Source: Druceiella hillmani (Eukaryota > Arthropoda > Insecta > Lepidoptera > Hepialidae). Taken from it: a stretch of DNA of 64,000 bases. The stretch spans positions 11,792,501-11,856,500 of the forward strand of contig JAYKKI010000063.1 of the NCBI GenBank assembly GCA_039881145.1, given 5' to 3'. The notes beneath the pieces were generated by a model. The model saw only the letters and a program-made list of their open reading frames with translations. It did not search any database and had not been told where the DNA came from. Below are positions 23,760-35,520 of this stretch, one piece after another. The position numbers and the translations under genes are program-made. Positions within the stretch are counted from its first letter, which is position 1. Each line of letters starts with the position of its first letter.

Positions 23760-24581
<822 letters not shown>

Positions 24582-24659
24582 TCATACATTTGTACACATA
24601 TAAAGATACACATAATCTTGGAGATAAATATCGCGTCTTTTAATTTTGCAATAACTTAA

Positions 24660-25080
24660 TAAACATTTAAAATATCACAAAATAAGGAGAATATAATTCA
24701 TGTATTTTAAAATGAGGAATTTATATCATAATTATATTTTCACTGTTTCATGTATTAATTACTTTGAATGTAATTTTTTTATGACACGGAGGGTATACAA
24801 TAATGCCATACCTTACCCAAACTTCAATATACATTTCAATGTATCAAACAAAATATTATAGACAATTATATAATTATCGATAAATGGTGTTAGAATATAG
24901 GAGAATTCAATTTAGCAGAGCAGCATAGTTCATTATATTGAGGCGTTTCTTCTTGAGTCTGTGTTTCTGAGGCACTGAGCGCGCATCCTCTGAATCTCTG
25001 CCAATGCATTAATATTGCAACACGTCTTTTCGGCAAGCGGAGAATCCAATTCTTCGATCTGACTTTTGGTTCTGCTTCAT
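24660..25080. other. spacer, no gene found
   Basis: AT-rich sequence. A less AT-rich stretch (24960-25060) leads into the 156-bp tandem repeat and may be part of the same element. Confidence 0.4.
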
Positions 25081-25081
25081 T

Positions 25082-25440
25082 GAATCAGTCCGATAGTACC
25101 ATTTTTTTTATTGCCTCCAGAACTACAAACAACTACTAATTTTCATGATGATTCAACAAACAAAAGGCCCCAAACACGGTCAGGTTATGTTGTTTCTTTA
25201 TCGAGTTCAGTACTTAACTTTTGGCTCTATTTCATTGAATCAGTTCATAAATATCATTTTACGGTATTGTTATCAGAACTATACACACCTGCCAAGTTCC
25301 ATGATAATACAACAATTAGAAACCCAAAAACATGGTTAGGTTATATTATTCGGTTATCGAGTTCAATGCCTAATTTCCAGTTCTATTTCATAAAATTAGT
25401 TCATTTGTACCATTTTATTGTGGAGCTATCATGGAACTTA
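25082..25440. repeat. 156-bp tandem repeat, about 2.3 copies
   Basis: Landmarks GAATCAGT..GATAGTACC (25082), GAATCAGTTCATAAATATC (25237) and AAATTAGTTCATTTGTACC (25393) recur every 155-156 bp. The intervening sequence (AAGTTCCATGATAATACAAC, GGTTATATTATTCGGTTATC) is also repeated. The near-156 period keeps a plus-strand frame of 115 codons with 52-residue internal repeats (FHDDST / FHDNTT). I do not recognise a family. It is probably a repeat, not a gene. Confidence 0.75.
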
Positions 25441-25551
25441 CCAGTTGTGTATGGTTGAGATGATAATACCATCTCAACTATACACAACTTGTAAGTTCCA
25501 TGATGATACAAATATTATCATCTCAACTATACACAACTGGTAAGTTCCATG
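25430..25551. repeat. 33-bp hairpin plus third copy
   Basis: 25430-25462 and 25470-25502 are inverted with two mismatches around a 7-nt loop (ATAATAC). A further copy in the orientation of the second arm lies at 25516-25551. The shared sequence runs CATCTCAACTATACACAACT then GGTAAGTTCCATG. It ends the 156-bp tandem repeat. Confidence 0.9.
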
Positions 25552-25559
25552 TTGATACG

Positions 25560-27420
25560 AAAATTAGAAGTTCATGAAATTTAGTCTCGTAGATACCATT
25601 ACATAGTTACGTGTGGACTTAATAAAAGTGAGTTAAAAAGTGAAATATAATAACAATCTAATTACTATTTCAAATACACGTGTGTTAATTGCAGTAAAAA
25701 AATTTAATAAGGTTAATAAATGTGTTAATAAATGTATTCGGTTAAAAAATTAATTAATTAATAAATTAATTAATAAATGTGTTCGGTTAAAAAATTATAT
25801 CTGTTATATTACTTCTAAATAAAAAAAAAAACTACTATTTCGTATTACATCCAGTTACACGACTTACTCGGTATTGTTATCCGTAACGACAAAAATGAAT
25901 AATAAGTAATATGGAAATGATGATTTATTGCACTCTGGGGTAATACAGTGAAAAATACCGTCTAATTTATAGTGTTGTACTTTGTGAAAGCATTGAACTG
26001 GTTAAAATAAATTTCCAATAGATTTATACGTGTTTTAGAAAAATGTTTGATAACTCTAATACTGCACTTCAAACAATCTCGCCAGTGTTCCTCATCACAC
26101 GTTGACAATATACCATTTTCTGTATCTAACTAAAGTATTTAAAACAACTATCCATATTATGTATTTAACTTTCTTGCAACTGTTTTGTCTAAAATGGAAA
26201 AAATTAAAATAATTCAAAATAAAAGTTGTCATCCTTTATAGCAGAAAGAACGTAATATGTCGGAAAAATTCACAGGAACGTAATATGTCGGAAAACCCAC
26301 AAATGTAGCACAGAAAATACATTTATTAGGCTAGTAAATGATATAAATATAATTTAAGCTTCGATTAAGAAATAAACAACTTTATGATTGTAAATCGGAA
26401 TGATAGTAAGGGTTACGATATGTTTAACATTTATTACGCCATAGTCTCATTCCTTTCCAGAACTGTGTGTATCGTAAGCTTTTCTAGATACGTAAAAGAC
26501 TAGAATTATTTGTTAGCATTTTTAAGATATTCAATTACAAGAAAAACGATTAATGTCAGTTTTTTAAAAATGATACAAGAGTTTGATAATGCCTATTCCC
26601 TTTGCAATTCAGCACTTAGTTGCTACGATCAGAAGACAGTACCTCTAAAGCCTTTAATTATGTTGAATTTTAATGGACGATCGGTGTTCGCTGTGAGGCT
26701 ATGAAAAGAATTGATTTTATGAGATTTTCCGATATTTTAGCATCCTGTTAATTTACAAAGTATGCAAATAAATCACCTTTTCATATTATCTTTGAATTTT
26801 ATAAATGAAATACTCAGGGTGAATATAAATTACACAAGCTTTGAATGAGTGAGAAGCTCTGTTACCTTAAGGATGTGTAGGCATTGAAATCAAAGTTTTT
26901 GAATGTAATAAGAATAATGAATAATTATATAATTTAAAAAAAAAAACAGAGAAACAAAGTTGATACAAAATGCATTTTACAGCAACTCACATATAGCGAA
27001 ATCGACCTTTGTGTTAATTGGAAGAAGATAATCGATGAACGAAGAAACAAATGATGTACTTATTTTTATGTGAAACGTGAGCCTATTTATAAGCTTTTGG
27101 GAAGATTGCAATTGATTTTGATTGTCTTATTGTTTAGCTTTAATATATTTTGTATTGTTGGAATCATAAGGTACTAATTTTTGAAGCGGCGTGACGCAAA
27201 TAACTTTAGTTCTGTATGAGACGAGCAGTTGTATGTATTAGTTGTATTTATGAAACAATAAATATGAAGTTTAAAAAAAAGTTGTTTTTCCTATGTAAAG
27301 TACCCTAAAATTAATGTAAAAAGAGGTTGAAGATATTTAAGAAAACCTACTTAATATCATCTAAATATTTCTACTATTTATATTTCTACTATATTTCTAC
27401 TATATATATTCTACTGGCAT
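25560..27420. other. spacer, no gene found
   Basis: AT-rich sequence with small repeats: TTAATTAAT runs near 25750-25790, and AACGTAATATGTCGGAAAA twice at about 26250 and 26278. No protein-like frame. A 64-codon frame at 26510-26704 has no recognisable motif. Confidence 0.5.
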
Positions 27421-27426
27421 AAACAT

Positions 27427-27830
27427 ATACACTGGCAGTCACAGATGCTCACTCACATACACAGACACACAGACCATGCACACAGACCACACACACAGAT
27501 ACCACATAAGCAGACGCACGGACGCATGCACGCACGCACGCTGATGCACACGTACGAACGCAAGCACGCACGCACGCAGACGCATGTACGCACACACGCA
27601 CTCACGCAGACGTACGCACGCAAACGCACGCACGCAGCAGACACGCGCACGCACGCACGCAAACGCACACACGCAGCAGACACACGCACGCACGCAAGCA
27701 AGCACGCACGCACGCATTGACGCGCATGCATGCAAACACACAAAGGCGCGCGCTCGCTTTGCATATTTCCCGCTCATAAATAAGCACGCACGTATACATG
27801 TACGTACGCTCATACACACACCCACACTGA
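27427..27830. repeat. ACGC/ACAC-rich simple-sequence tract
   Basis: About 400 bp dominated by ACGC and CACA tetranucleotides, with two GCAGCAGACAC inserts at about 27630 and 27675. Strong purine/pyrimidine alternation could adopt Z-DNA. Overlapping Ala/Cys/Arg/His-rich frames on both strands are by-products of the repeat. Confidence 0.9.
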
Positions 27831-27949
27831 TGCATGATTTGTTGTGTCTAAAACACTGAAGCAATAAAAATTTAACATATGTGTTTTTAATATTATTAAG
27901 TGAGTTTCTTTTTCATTTGAAAAAAAAAATTAAAACAACTTATGAAAGT

Positions 27950-28442
27950 AAACCTAGGCTGAGTTGGGAATGATCATAATACATCAAATTTATAAAAATG
28001 TGTCGATTTTCTTAAAATTATTGTGACGTAAAAACTTTAAATTTAGTACAGTAATACATTTTATTGGCCCAAAAATTTTGCACTAGCTAACTTTTACAAA
28101 CTTTTCATGTGAAAATTAAAGGGGGGGTAAAATAAAGTATACATATTTTTTCCTTTTCAAGTGGCATATTTTAAAAGAAATAGAGAAATTATAATATCTT
28201 TGAAAGGTGTATATATATTTACTTTATTTATTTATGCTTAATTTTGTTAACTAGTGTAAAATATGTGGGCCAATAAAATGTATTACTGTACTAAATTTAA
28301 AGTTTTTACGTCGCATCAATTCTAAGAAAATCGACTGGGACAGACGGACTAAAAATAAACACAGAGGTGATCTTATGAGTATTACGTTTTCCACATTTTT
28401 ATAAATTTAATGTATTATGACCATAAAACGAATAGCCTAGAT
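27950..28442. mobile_element. foldback element with a 57-bp arm-specific insert
   Basis: Arms 27950-28093 and 28245-28442 are inverted. The landmark GGCCCAAAAATTTTGCACTAG pairs with CTAGTGTAAAATATGTGGGCC, and AGTACAGTAATACATTTTAT with its exact inverse. The right arm has an extra 57 bp (28335-28391, containing GACAGACGG) placed exactly between TCGA and CACATTTTT. The centre is AT-rich and non-coding. Terminal repeats without coding suggest a non-autonomous DNA element. Target duplications are unclear. Confidence 0.8.
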
Positions 28443-28797
28443 ATAATAATTTTTTAAATATGCGCCATGGTTTTAAGCTTGTAAAACATATCGCAGGCAA
28501 TATCTTTGTAGTGTTAAAAATTAGTTTTTTCTATAGATTAATAGAAATACTATGTGCCCTTAACTATTTATAAATATGCAAATATTTACGAAACTCGCGA
28601 GTACTCCTCGTATTTCACAGAACTGGTTCTGACATACATTTCGATCACACGTCTCATTTTCGTTCTTATTCTTTTGATACTTATTACCAGAAAATATTTT
28701 TAAGTTTTATTAATCTGATTTTCTGTGAACAGCCAACTAATGAAATTCTCCTATCATTGCTAATCAACTCTAGAGAAAGAGATTGAGAGGTGCAAAG

Positions 28798-28815
28798 AGG
28801 GGAGGGGGGGGGGGC
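28798..28815 (+). repeat. G-run
   Basis: GAGGGGAGG followed by a dozen G residues, unusual in such an AT-rich region. It might form a quadruplex. Confidence 0.8.
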
Positions 28816-28854
28816 GAAGAAAAAGAAAAAATAAGTAGATTAATCCTTTGCTCA

Positions 28855-29260
28855 AAAAAAAAAAATTTATATGATCACTCATGTGTCCGTCCATCTGTCC
28901 GTCTGTATGCAACTGACTTTTTTTTCAGAAATCGTTTGACATAGAAAGTCAAAAATTGGCATAGCTACAAAGTATTTATTACCCGCATCTATTTTAACAC
29001 TTAAAATATTTATATAAAATCTTTACAGACAGAGATTTTTTAGAAATTAATCGATTTCTTGAAATTGCATGAATCGTGTGGGGCATAAATTGAAGGGGAA
29101 GTTTACAAGGATTCTATAATTATTCATTCAAAATTTTGTATAAAATAATGTTCTACAGATATTGCTGAAAATGTTTGTAAAATATATTCCCCTCTAATTT
29201 TAGAAATTGTGTAGCTATCGAAATGTTCATCACAATCTCCAGTGATAACGAAAAAATAGT
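28855..29260. repeat. dispersed repeat fragment (TCCGTCCATCTGTCC family)
   Basis: Contains CATGTGTCCGTCCATCTGTC followed by CCGTCTG, a CAAAAATTGGCATAGCTACA segment and an AATATATTCCCCTCTAATTT segment. The last resembles the CCCCCCTCTCCTTATTTTCG area near 41670. It looks like a decayed copy of the same element as 41330-41945. Confidence 0.4.
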
Positions 29261-29629
29261 TTTACGTAAATATACCTTAAGTTATAAAAATATACCTTAA
29301 GCGTGCAGAAACTGCAGCACTGTTACTAAATCTCATACTTTTTGCTAATTTCAAGATACCTTTACACTGTGAAAGACGTACCACAAAATTTGCACTGTGA
29401 AAAGTTTTATTACCGTTAATAAAAGTATAATAAATACCAAACTTAAATATTTATGCGCCTAACTGTGTATAGAACCCTTGTAGAGCGAGTTTTTCTCGTA
29501 TTTTATAAATTTTATTTTTTTCGATGTGGCTACTTATACGCCTAAGTTGGGGTGAAAATTCCCTTTCACGTTCAAGGAATATGCAACTATATTCGTGTGT
29601 TAGTGAACGAAACTGAGCCGTTAGATTCG

Positions 29630-29970
29630 GTTCGGTGACACTGAATCGAATACACACGGCTCCCTTCGGCATCGGTCGAGCGAGGTTCAAATTCAAGAAT
29701 CATGAAATGTGATCAATTGAATGTAGTACACACTGTTCGGGCTAACTCGGCTTTCTTCGGCATCAACCGAACGTGTTCATTGTCTAAGACGGAATGTATC
29801 CTTTCAAGAATTACGTTCTATTTTCGAATAATATTTTATTTGAGTATAATTTAATTAAACAAGCTTATATTATTTATTTTTGTTTTCTAATTTTCGTATT
29901 GAAAATTTCCCAATACATAATGCGGTATTATTGATGGCCAAAGTTTTCACTTCTAGATTGTAGTCTTAAG
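29630..29970 (+). repeat. orphan kappa block in the central spacer
   Basis: GGGCTAACTCGGCTTTCTTC and AACCGAACGTG match the kappa blocks at 14470-15110 (inverted) and 54700-55400 (direct). ATATTTTATTTGAGTATAAT followed by TTAAT is identical to 55059 onward. AGTTTTCACTTC also recurs at the far end. Flanking gamma and delta blocks are not recognisable, so this is a lone, forward-oriented fragment of the array. Confidence 0.8.
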
Positions 29971-29979
29971 CACACCAAT

Positions 29980-30800
29980 TTTTTTCTTTCAATTTCTAGT
30001 TTTTTTCGAGACTTTTTAATTTTATTTCATTTTGTTTACCGGAAAATTATGGTGATGAGTCTGAATTTTACGGGTTCAGAAATATTTACCGGGTAAATAT
30101 CTTTGTACGGGGGAAATAACATAAACGGTTTTAAATAGTTTAATAGAAATGCTATAGTTTCTTAAATGCTTATATATGCCTTACTATGTACGGAACGCTC
30201 GTGGTCTATGCATACTTAACAGATTTATTTTCAAATGTTTTCTCAGCCATTATCATAATTCTTTTAATGTGTAATAATGTATGAAATGTTTAAAAAAATT
30301 ATGTTATGCGCTTTGAGAAACCTTTATGAGAAAAATTATTGAAATGAATTCTCTGTTCAAAGTGAAATGCATTTTTGTGTAGTCAAAACAAAGTAAAATG
30401 CCAAGAAAAGGCAAGATGCAGCGTGTGGTTTTGAATGTGCGTTAGAGTCATTGAGAAATTTAGTTTAGAAATATTGGTATGGCTGATATCGTCTGGTTTG
30501 GAAGTTTCAATTCGTGAGCATATGCGTCAACACACGTAATTTTATATTAATCCCGATAATTAATTATTTTTTTGTAATAAGGTATCGATAGGTTTTAAAG
30601 AGCGTACCGTATTTTATGGCGTTGGTTTTGCACATCTATAAATTTGATATAATTTTCTAATAGGAACTGTGTTTTGATTATTAACTTTTATTCACTTCAC
30701 GTAACACTTTTGGTGATTAAGGTTTCTTCACTTCATTTATGTAATTTTTTCTGTGCATAAGCCCACAATTTGGCCAAAGGCACTGAGAGCCAACTACGCC
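29980..30800. other. spacer, no gene found
   Basis: AT-rich sequence without recognisable repeats or frames. TATGCC..ACTATGTACGGAAC near 30170 loosely resembles ATGCGCCTAACTGTGTATAG near 29453, too weak to call. Confidence 0.4.
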
Positions 30801-31394
30801 CCTAATTTGCAGAACATTTAAAAACAAGTTCATAATAAGTGAACAAGAGGGTAATCATTAGAAATAAATAGCCATTAAAGGATAATGAATTGTAAATCTC
30901 TCGGAAACTTAACAACGTTGCTTCCGATGCAGTAAATGGAGAAGGAAAAAGACCAAGACTAGATATCGCTCGCTCTATTGAGATAATTAAAGTAAGCTCA
31001 AGGAAAGTAGACTAGAGCCATGATATATTCTTGTATGTTCAAAGTAAATGGAGCGACGTTTTATTTCTTTCTCGAACGTAATAATTGTAAACTTAAACCT
31101 AATTTGCAGAACATTTAAAAACAAGTTCATAATTAGTGAACAAGAGGGCAATCATTACAAATAAATAGCCATTAAAGGATAATGAATTATAAATCTCTCG
31201 GAAACTTAACAACGTTGCTTTCGATGCAGTAAATGGAGAAGGAAAAAGACCAAGACTAGATATCGCTCGCTCTATTGAGATAATTAAAGTAAGCTCAAGG
31301 AAAGTAGACTAGAGCCATGATATATTCTTGTATGTTCAAAGTAAATGGAGCGACGTTTTATTTCTTTTTTGAACGTAATAATTGTAAACTTAAA
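30801..31394 (+). repeat. 297-bp tandem duplication, two copies
   Basis: 30801-31097 is repeated at 31098-31394 with only about eight differences by eye (for example AATAAGTG/AATTAGTG, CTTCCGATG/CTTTCGATG, CTCGAACG/TTTGAACG). The near-identity, against much greater divergence across the rest of the array, marks a very young event. No open frame covers it. Confidence 0.95.
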
Positions 31395-31399
31395 AAAAG

Positions 31400-32455
31400 T
31401 AAGTTTGAGAAACAAGCCTGGAGAAATCATTTCTTGCAGTCCAATAAAAAGAAAAATTAGGAATAATGTGTTTTTTGGAATATCCGTTCTACTAGCTTGT
31501 CAGAGTTGCACCTATTAGTTCAAGTGGAACGGGATATGAACAATGCGTATCCGTGACTATAAGGAAACGGCGGGTATTGAAGACAAATAAAGAGATTATA
31601 GCATCGTATTTTTTGTTACTTGTTAATCATTGGCTAATAATTTACACTTGCAATAATTGTAAGGGTAGTTTAACTTTTATAAGATAGTTTGAACGTTTTG
31701 CATCTTCTGCGTAATGTTTACTTCTATTAGGTATTTCTCAGAAGTGCATAAAATTATTCTCTCCGTCATCATGTTTAATCTTCAATTATGATATAATTAC
31801 TTACGTAAACTTCATACATCAATGTGTAAAACCAAATTGACAGATGTACGAATGCAATGACCCACGTGGGTACGATATGTGTATCGGCATGGACTCGAAG
31901 CGGTCGGGAACAATGACGTCATCAATGATATTTTCATCACAACCACGATGAATGCGGCAGCCAAGTGGAATGATGTGGAACGATTTCTTTTTTAATTGTA
32001 AAAGATCGAAATTATTATGAAAGTTCTTGAAATAAATATGGTAAGGTGGTATTTACTTTAATATTCTTTTCTCTCAGGCTAAAAAACCAACATCGACTCG
32101 AATGCCTGACAGTTTTGCAGGTGAAAGCATTATTGGTCAGCTCATTGGATAGATCATAGGTTTAGGATAAGTCTTACCTTGTGTATTACCTTGGCTTTAC
32201 TTTCAAATACCCTTGCTTTTGTATAAATATATTACGATAATAACTTCCATTTAATTTTATTACATACACCGTAAAGTTTGCATTGTATAATCTCACTAAA
32301 ATACTGGTATATTGTATAACTCTCGGTAATATAATAAAACCTACACTGCGCCCCTGCAATAAACTCACTAACACAAATAATGGAAAAATCCGCACAAATC
32401 AGGCTTCCGCTATTGTGTTTGAAACATATAAATACTGTTGGTTGTTCCTAAGAGT
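31400..32455. other. spacer, no gene found
   Basis: AT-rich sequence with a less AT-rich patch at 31860-31980 (CCCACGTGGG palindrome at 31861, GAACAATGACGTCATC). No protein-like frame. CACGTG and TGACGTCA are E-box and CRE-like motifs, but isolated matches prove nothing. Confidence 0.4.
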
Positions 32456-32460
32456 TAATC

Positions 32461-32572
32461 TTTGCTAATATCCCACCTGAATATGTTGTAATACAACGAA
32501 ATCTAGGTCGTGGTAAAGAAATTAAAGAAAGTAGAAATAATACTACATCACGTAGTTTCATTTAATTGCGAA
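32461..32572. mobile_element. MITE family A, right half
   Basis: It reads TTTGCTAATATCCCACCTGA, then TACAACGAAATCTAGGTCGT, then GAAAGTAGAAATAATACTAC, and ends AGTTTCATTTAATTGCGAA. This matches the right half of the complete copy at 40850-41102. The left half is absent. Confidence 0.8.
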
Positions 32573-32735
32573 TAGGATAAGTCGTCAGACATATGGGCGT
32601 TTCATTAATTACTGGACCTTATCTGTGTTTTATGTAGCCTTTGTTCTATTTTTATTTATGGGCCTTAAAATGATGTGGTATTTCTTTTTTGAGACAAGAA
32701 AGCAAGATTTTTAGCTGTTATCGTTATTTTTTCAT

Positions 32736-32776
32736 CTATCTCCTATTTTATCAAGGTAGGATAAAATAGGAGATAG
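32736..32776. repeat. 17-bp-stem hairpin
   Basis: CTATCTCCTATTTTATC (32736-32752) and its inverse (32760-32776) surround a 7-nt loop. A second ACCTATTTTATC follows at about 32787. Confidence 0.85.
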
Positions 32777-35039
32777 ACCTTTACCTATTTTATCGGAGTT
32801 TTGTCAAAAGGAGCGAAAACTTATCCCTGACTACTTTATAATCTAGTTTAAATACAAAAATATTAATTCGTACTTTTTGATATACATAACTTTGCCTTCC
32901 ATAAGGTATTATATATAAAGGTAACCCATCAGTGCAATCAATTGAAATTTAAAAAGTAGTTAGTTTGTACATTGCTAAATGACAATAATTTTTAAAAATT
33001 ACTTATGCATATTCGACTCCGATCATTATGATTGTTACTATTTAACATTTAGAACTTGTCTTATTAATATTATAGTAGAGAATTAGTAAACAAAGTATGA
33101 AAATGGGCTGATTCCAATTAAATATATACACAATAGACGCTGCTGCATCCGAGTTACATAATGAAGGGTATTTGCGTTAAAGTATCATTTTAAGAATTAA
33201 TTTATTACATCGACTATTTGTAGTTTTTAAGTATCTTTTATAAATCCATTTATTTCATGTCAACTCATCTTTATAATATGAACAAGAATATTTATCAAAT
33301 TTGGTATCTAATGAATGTTTAATTTAGATTTGATAAGTGAAACGGGTTCAATAATATTGTTTCTCTCACAAGTATATGCTTTATTAATAGGAATTTTACT
33401 GTACGATAAACTTTCCGTTCAGCGCTAAATGTAATTTATACATAATTTATTCGCAATCTTAAGTGGACATTTTTACATATTTCTAGATAAAACAGTATAA
33501 CCACAACAATATAACACTTATCACAGCTTAATTATCGCTGAAAAAAGTATGTCGATGACAAATATAGTTACATCAGAAAAGAAAGGTTGAAAATATATTT
33601 CCACGTATTTAATACAAAACGTTATTTTTCTTCTGAATGTATTAGAAGTAATCTCTTATACTCCATCACATATTTGGGTGGAAAACACTAGTTGTATTAC
33701 ACTAGTTGATATAAGGTCTGATGTTTATATGTAAAATATTATAAAATATAATACTTATCAAATATAAATGTAATCAGAAACCTTACATATAATAAAGTAA
33801 TTGAACATCTAGTACAGTAATTGAATATCTCATCATCAAATTTGGAACGGGTCATTAAGAAAATATTTACAACTGTATCGTCAACTTTATTGACTTTAAA
33901 TATTATACTGTAAAAATGGTATACTGTCATCTTGTTAATTGTGGACAGTTGTTTAATATTTTTTCCTCACTTGTACACATTTTATTTTTACACGATAATC
34001 CCAATAGATCGACGAAATATTTTTGTCGCTAAGGATGTTTAAGTCGAAATTTTATTTTAACTGAGGAATGTATCAAGCATTATAATCACAACTGTTTTTT
34101 CTTATCTCACCCTTTTATTGAGATACACCATTTCAACGGTAACACATGCGTTAAGCATCTTACCGTGCAAGCACACCGGGCACCGCGTAGCATTAACAAG
34201 GCTATAACGCGGCGAAATCTTATTAGGTTTTGAATATTGAGTGACAGAGGTAGGTATTATTGATAATACGGGTAATTCAGTGTCCTTATTAATTTTTTTT
34301 CGCGTATTTTCCCTTTGTCGTAATGAAACATTTAGATATCAATATGAAAAAGTTTGTTAGACTTTGGGAAAAGAAAGGAAAAGTAGTGAAGAAGACCCAT
34401 AGATTAAAGGTTAGACAACTTTTGGACATATTTATACAGCCACAATATTAAAACCTAAAATAGGGAGTTCCTAAATAAATGAAACAATGAAAATAAGAAC
34501 AGCAAAAACGAAAAATGTAAAATAAAAATAAAAGAATAAATTGTCTGATGGTTGGATGGAGTCGTAAACTGCTTAAGCACGCTATGATCGTATTCCTGAA
34601 CTCATGAATTGGACGAAAAAATGTGAATATGAGGAACCGTGCTCATCACAAAATTGACTAACTCAATTCTTGCACAATTGAAGGAGGCCGATATTCGTAC
34701 GTTAAAGCGACGCATATTCCATTTACTTTCATCCTAAAATGTAATATTAGAGACCAAAAATATACTTAATTAATTTAAATATTGCACGTATTCATTTACA
34801 TAGAATTTCAGTTGAATTAATTTAATTACTTTAGGGTTACACTAACAGAAAGAGGAAATTCACTTTGGAAACTTTCGTGAAATTATTCGAATCGAAATAT
34901 ATAAACTCACGGATACAATTGAGTTTCCAAATACCCATGAAAACTTAAAACGAATATATCCTGAGGTCTGAAGTCGGATTAATGAACAAGTTTATTCAAA
35001 CCATCGACTACGACCCAATTAGTCCAAAATGACCTTAGA

Positions 35040-35520
35040 AATGGCGAAGCTTGGTCGCCTTTAACACTTTGAACAATTTAAATGGCGGAGTAAGTGGGCC
35101 CTTAGTGACAAACAGGGAATGACTTCGTTAGGTGTCGGTTTTGCAATTCATAATTCATGCTAGGAGTCAAGCAGGTATTGTCATGGCGGAAATTGAAATT
35201 CCCCTAAAGACTTGAGATGCTCCATTTTGTGCAAGTCATTAAGAACAGACTTCGGTCCTTTGGGAATGCGAGGTTAAGTGATTGTTCCTCTTTTGTAAAT
35301 TGAGACGGAAACCTAGTATGTATATTTGTAAATATAAATTTAATAATTAAATTATTTTCAACGTTTGCAAATTGATTGGAAAGTTTGACGTTTAGTCGAC
35401 GTAGAATAGAACAGTAGATATAGAATAGAATATAGAATAGATTAGAATAGAACGTATAGAACGATATAGAATAGATATAGAATAGAACGTATAGAACGTT
35501 TATTGAAAACGATGATTTCT
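35040..35520 (+). repeat. gamma block copy 4 (unit P1)
   Basis: 35281-35349 matches 49601-49669 of P3 at 67 of 69 bases. Contains CATAATTCATGCTAGGAGTC, GGCGGAAATTGAAATTCCCC and TTGAGACGGAAACCTAGTAT. One arm of the internal inverted repeat is degraded here (GCTCCATTTT). Confidence 0.9.
35402..35500. repeat. TAGAA-rich short tandem tract
   Basis: Irregular repeats of ATATAGAATAGA and GAACGTATAGAAC lie inside the end of P1 gamma. They are absent from P3 (49725-49740) and so are copy-specific. Confidence 0.85.

Noticed and set aside
27439..27864. Cys/Ala/Val-rich 141-codon frame and several overlapping frames
   Set aside because: They arise from the ACGC/CACA simple-sequence tract, and open frames exist on both strands for the same reason.
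29640..29705. tRNA-like B box (GAGGTTCAAATTC)
   Set aside because: No matching A box or acceptor stem. The stretch belongs to the kappa repeat.
31861..31930. E-box/CRE-like regulatory cluster (CCCACGTGGG, TGACGTCA)
   Set aside because: Single short motifs without a nearby gene or repeated occurrence. Chance cannot be excluded.
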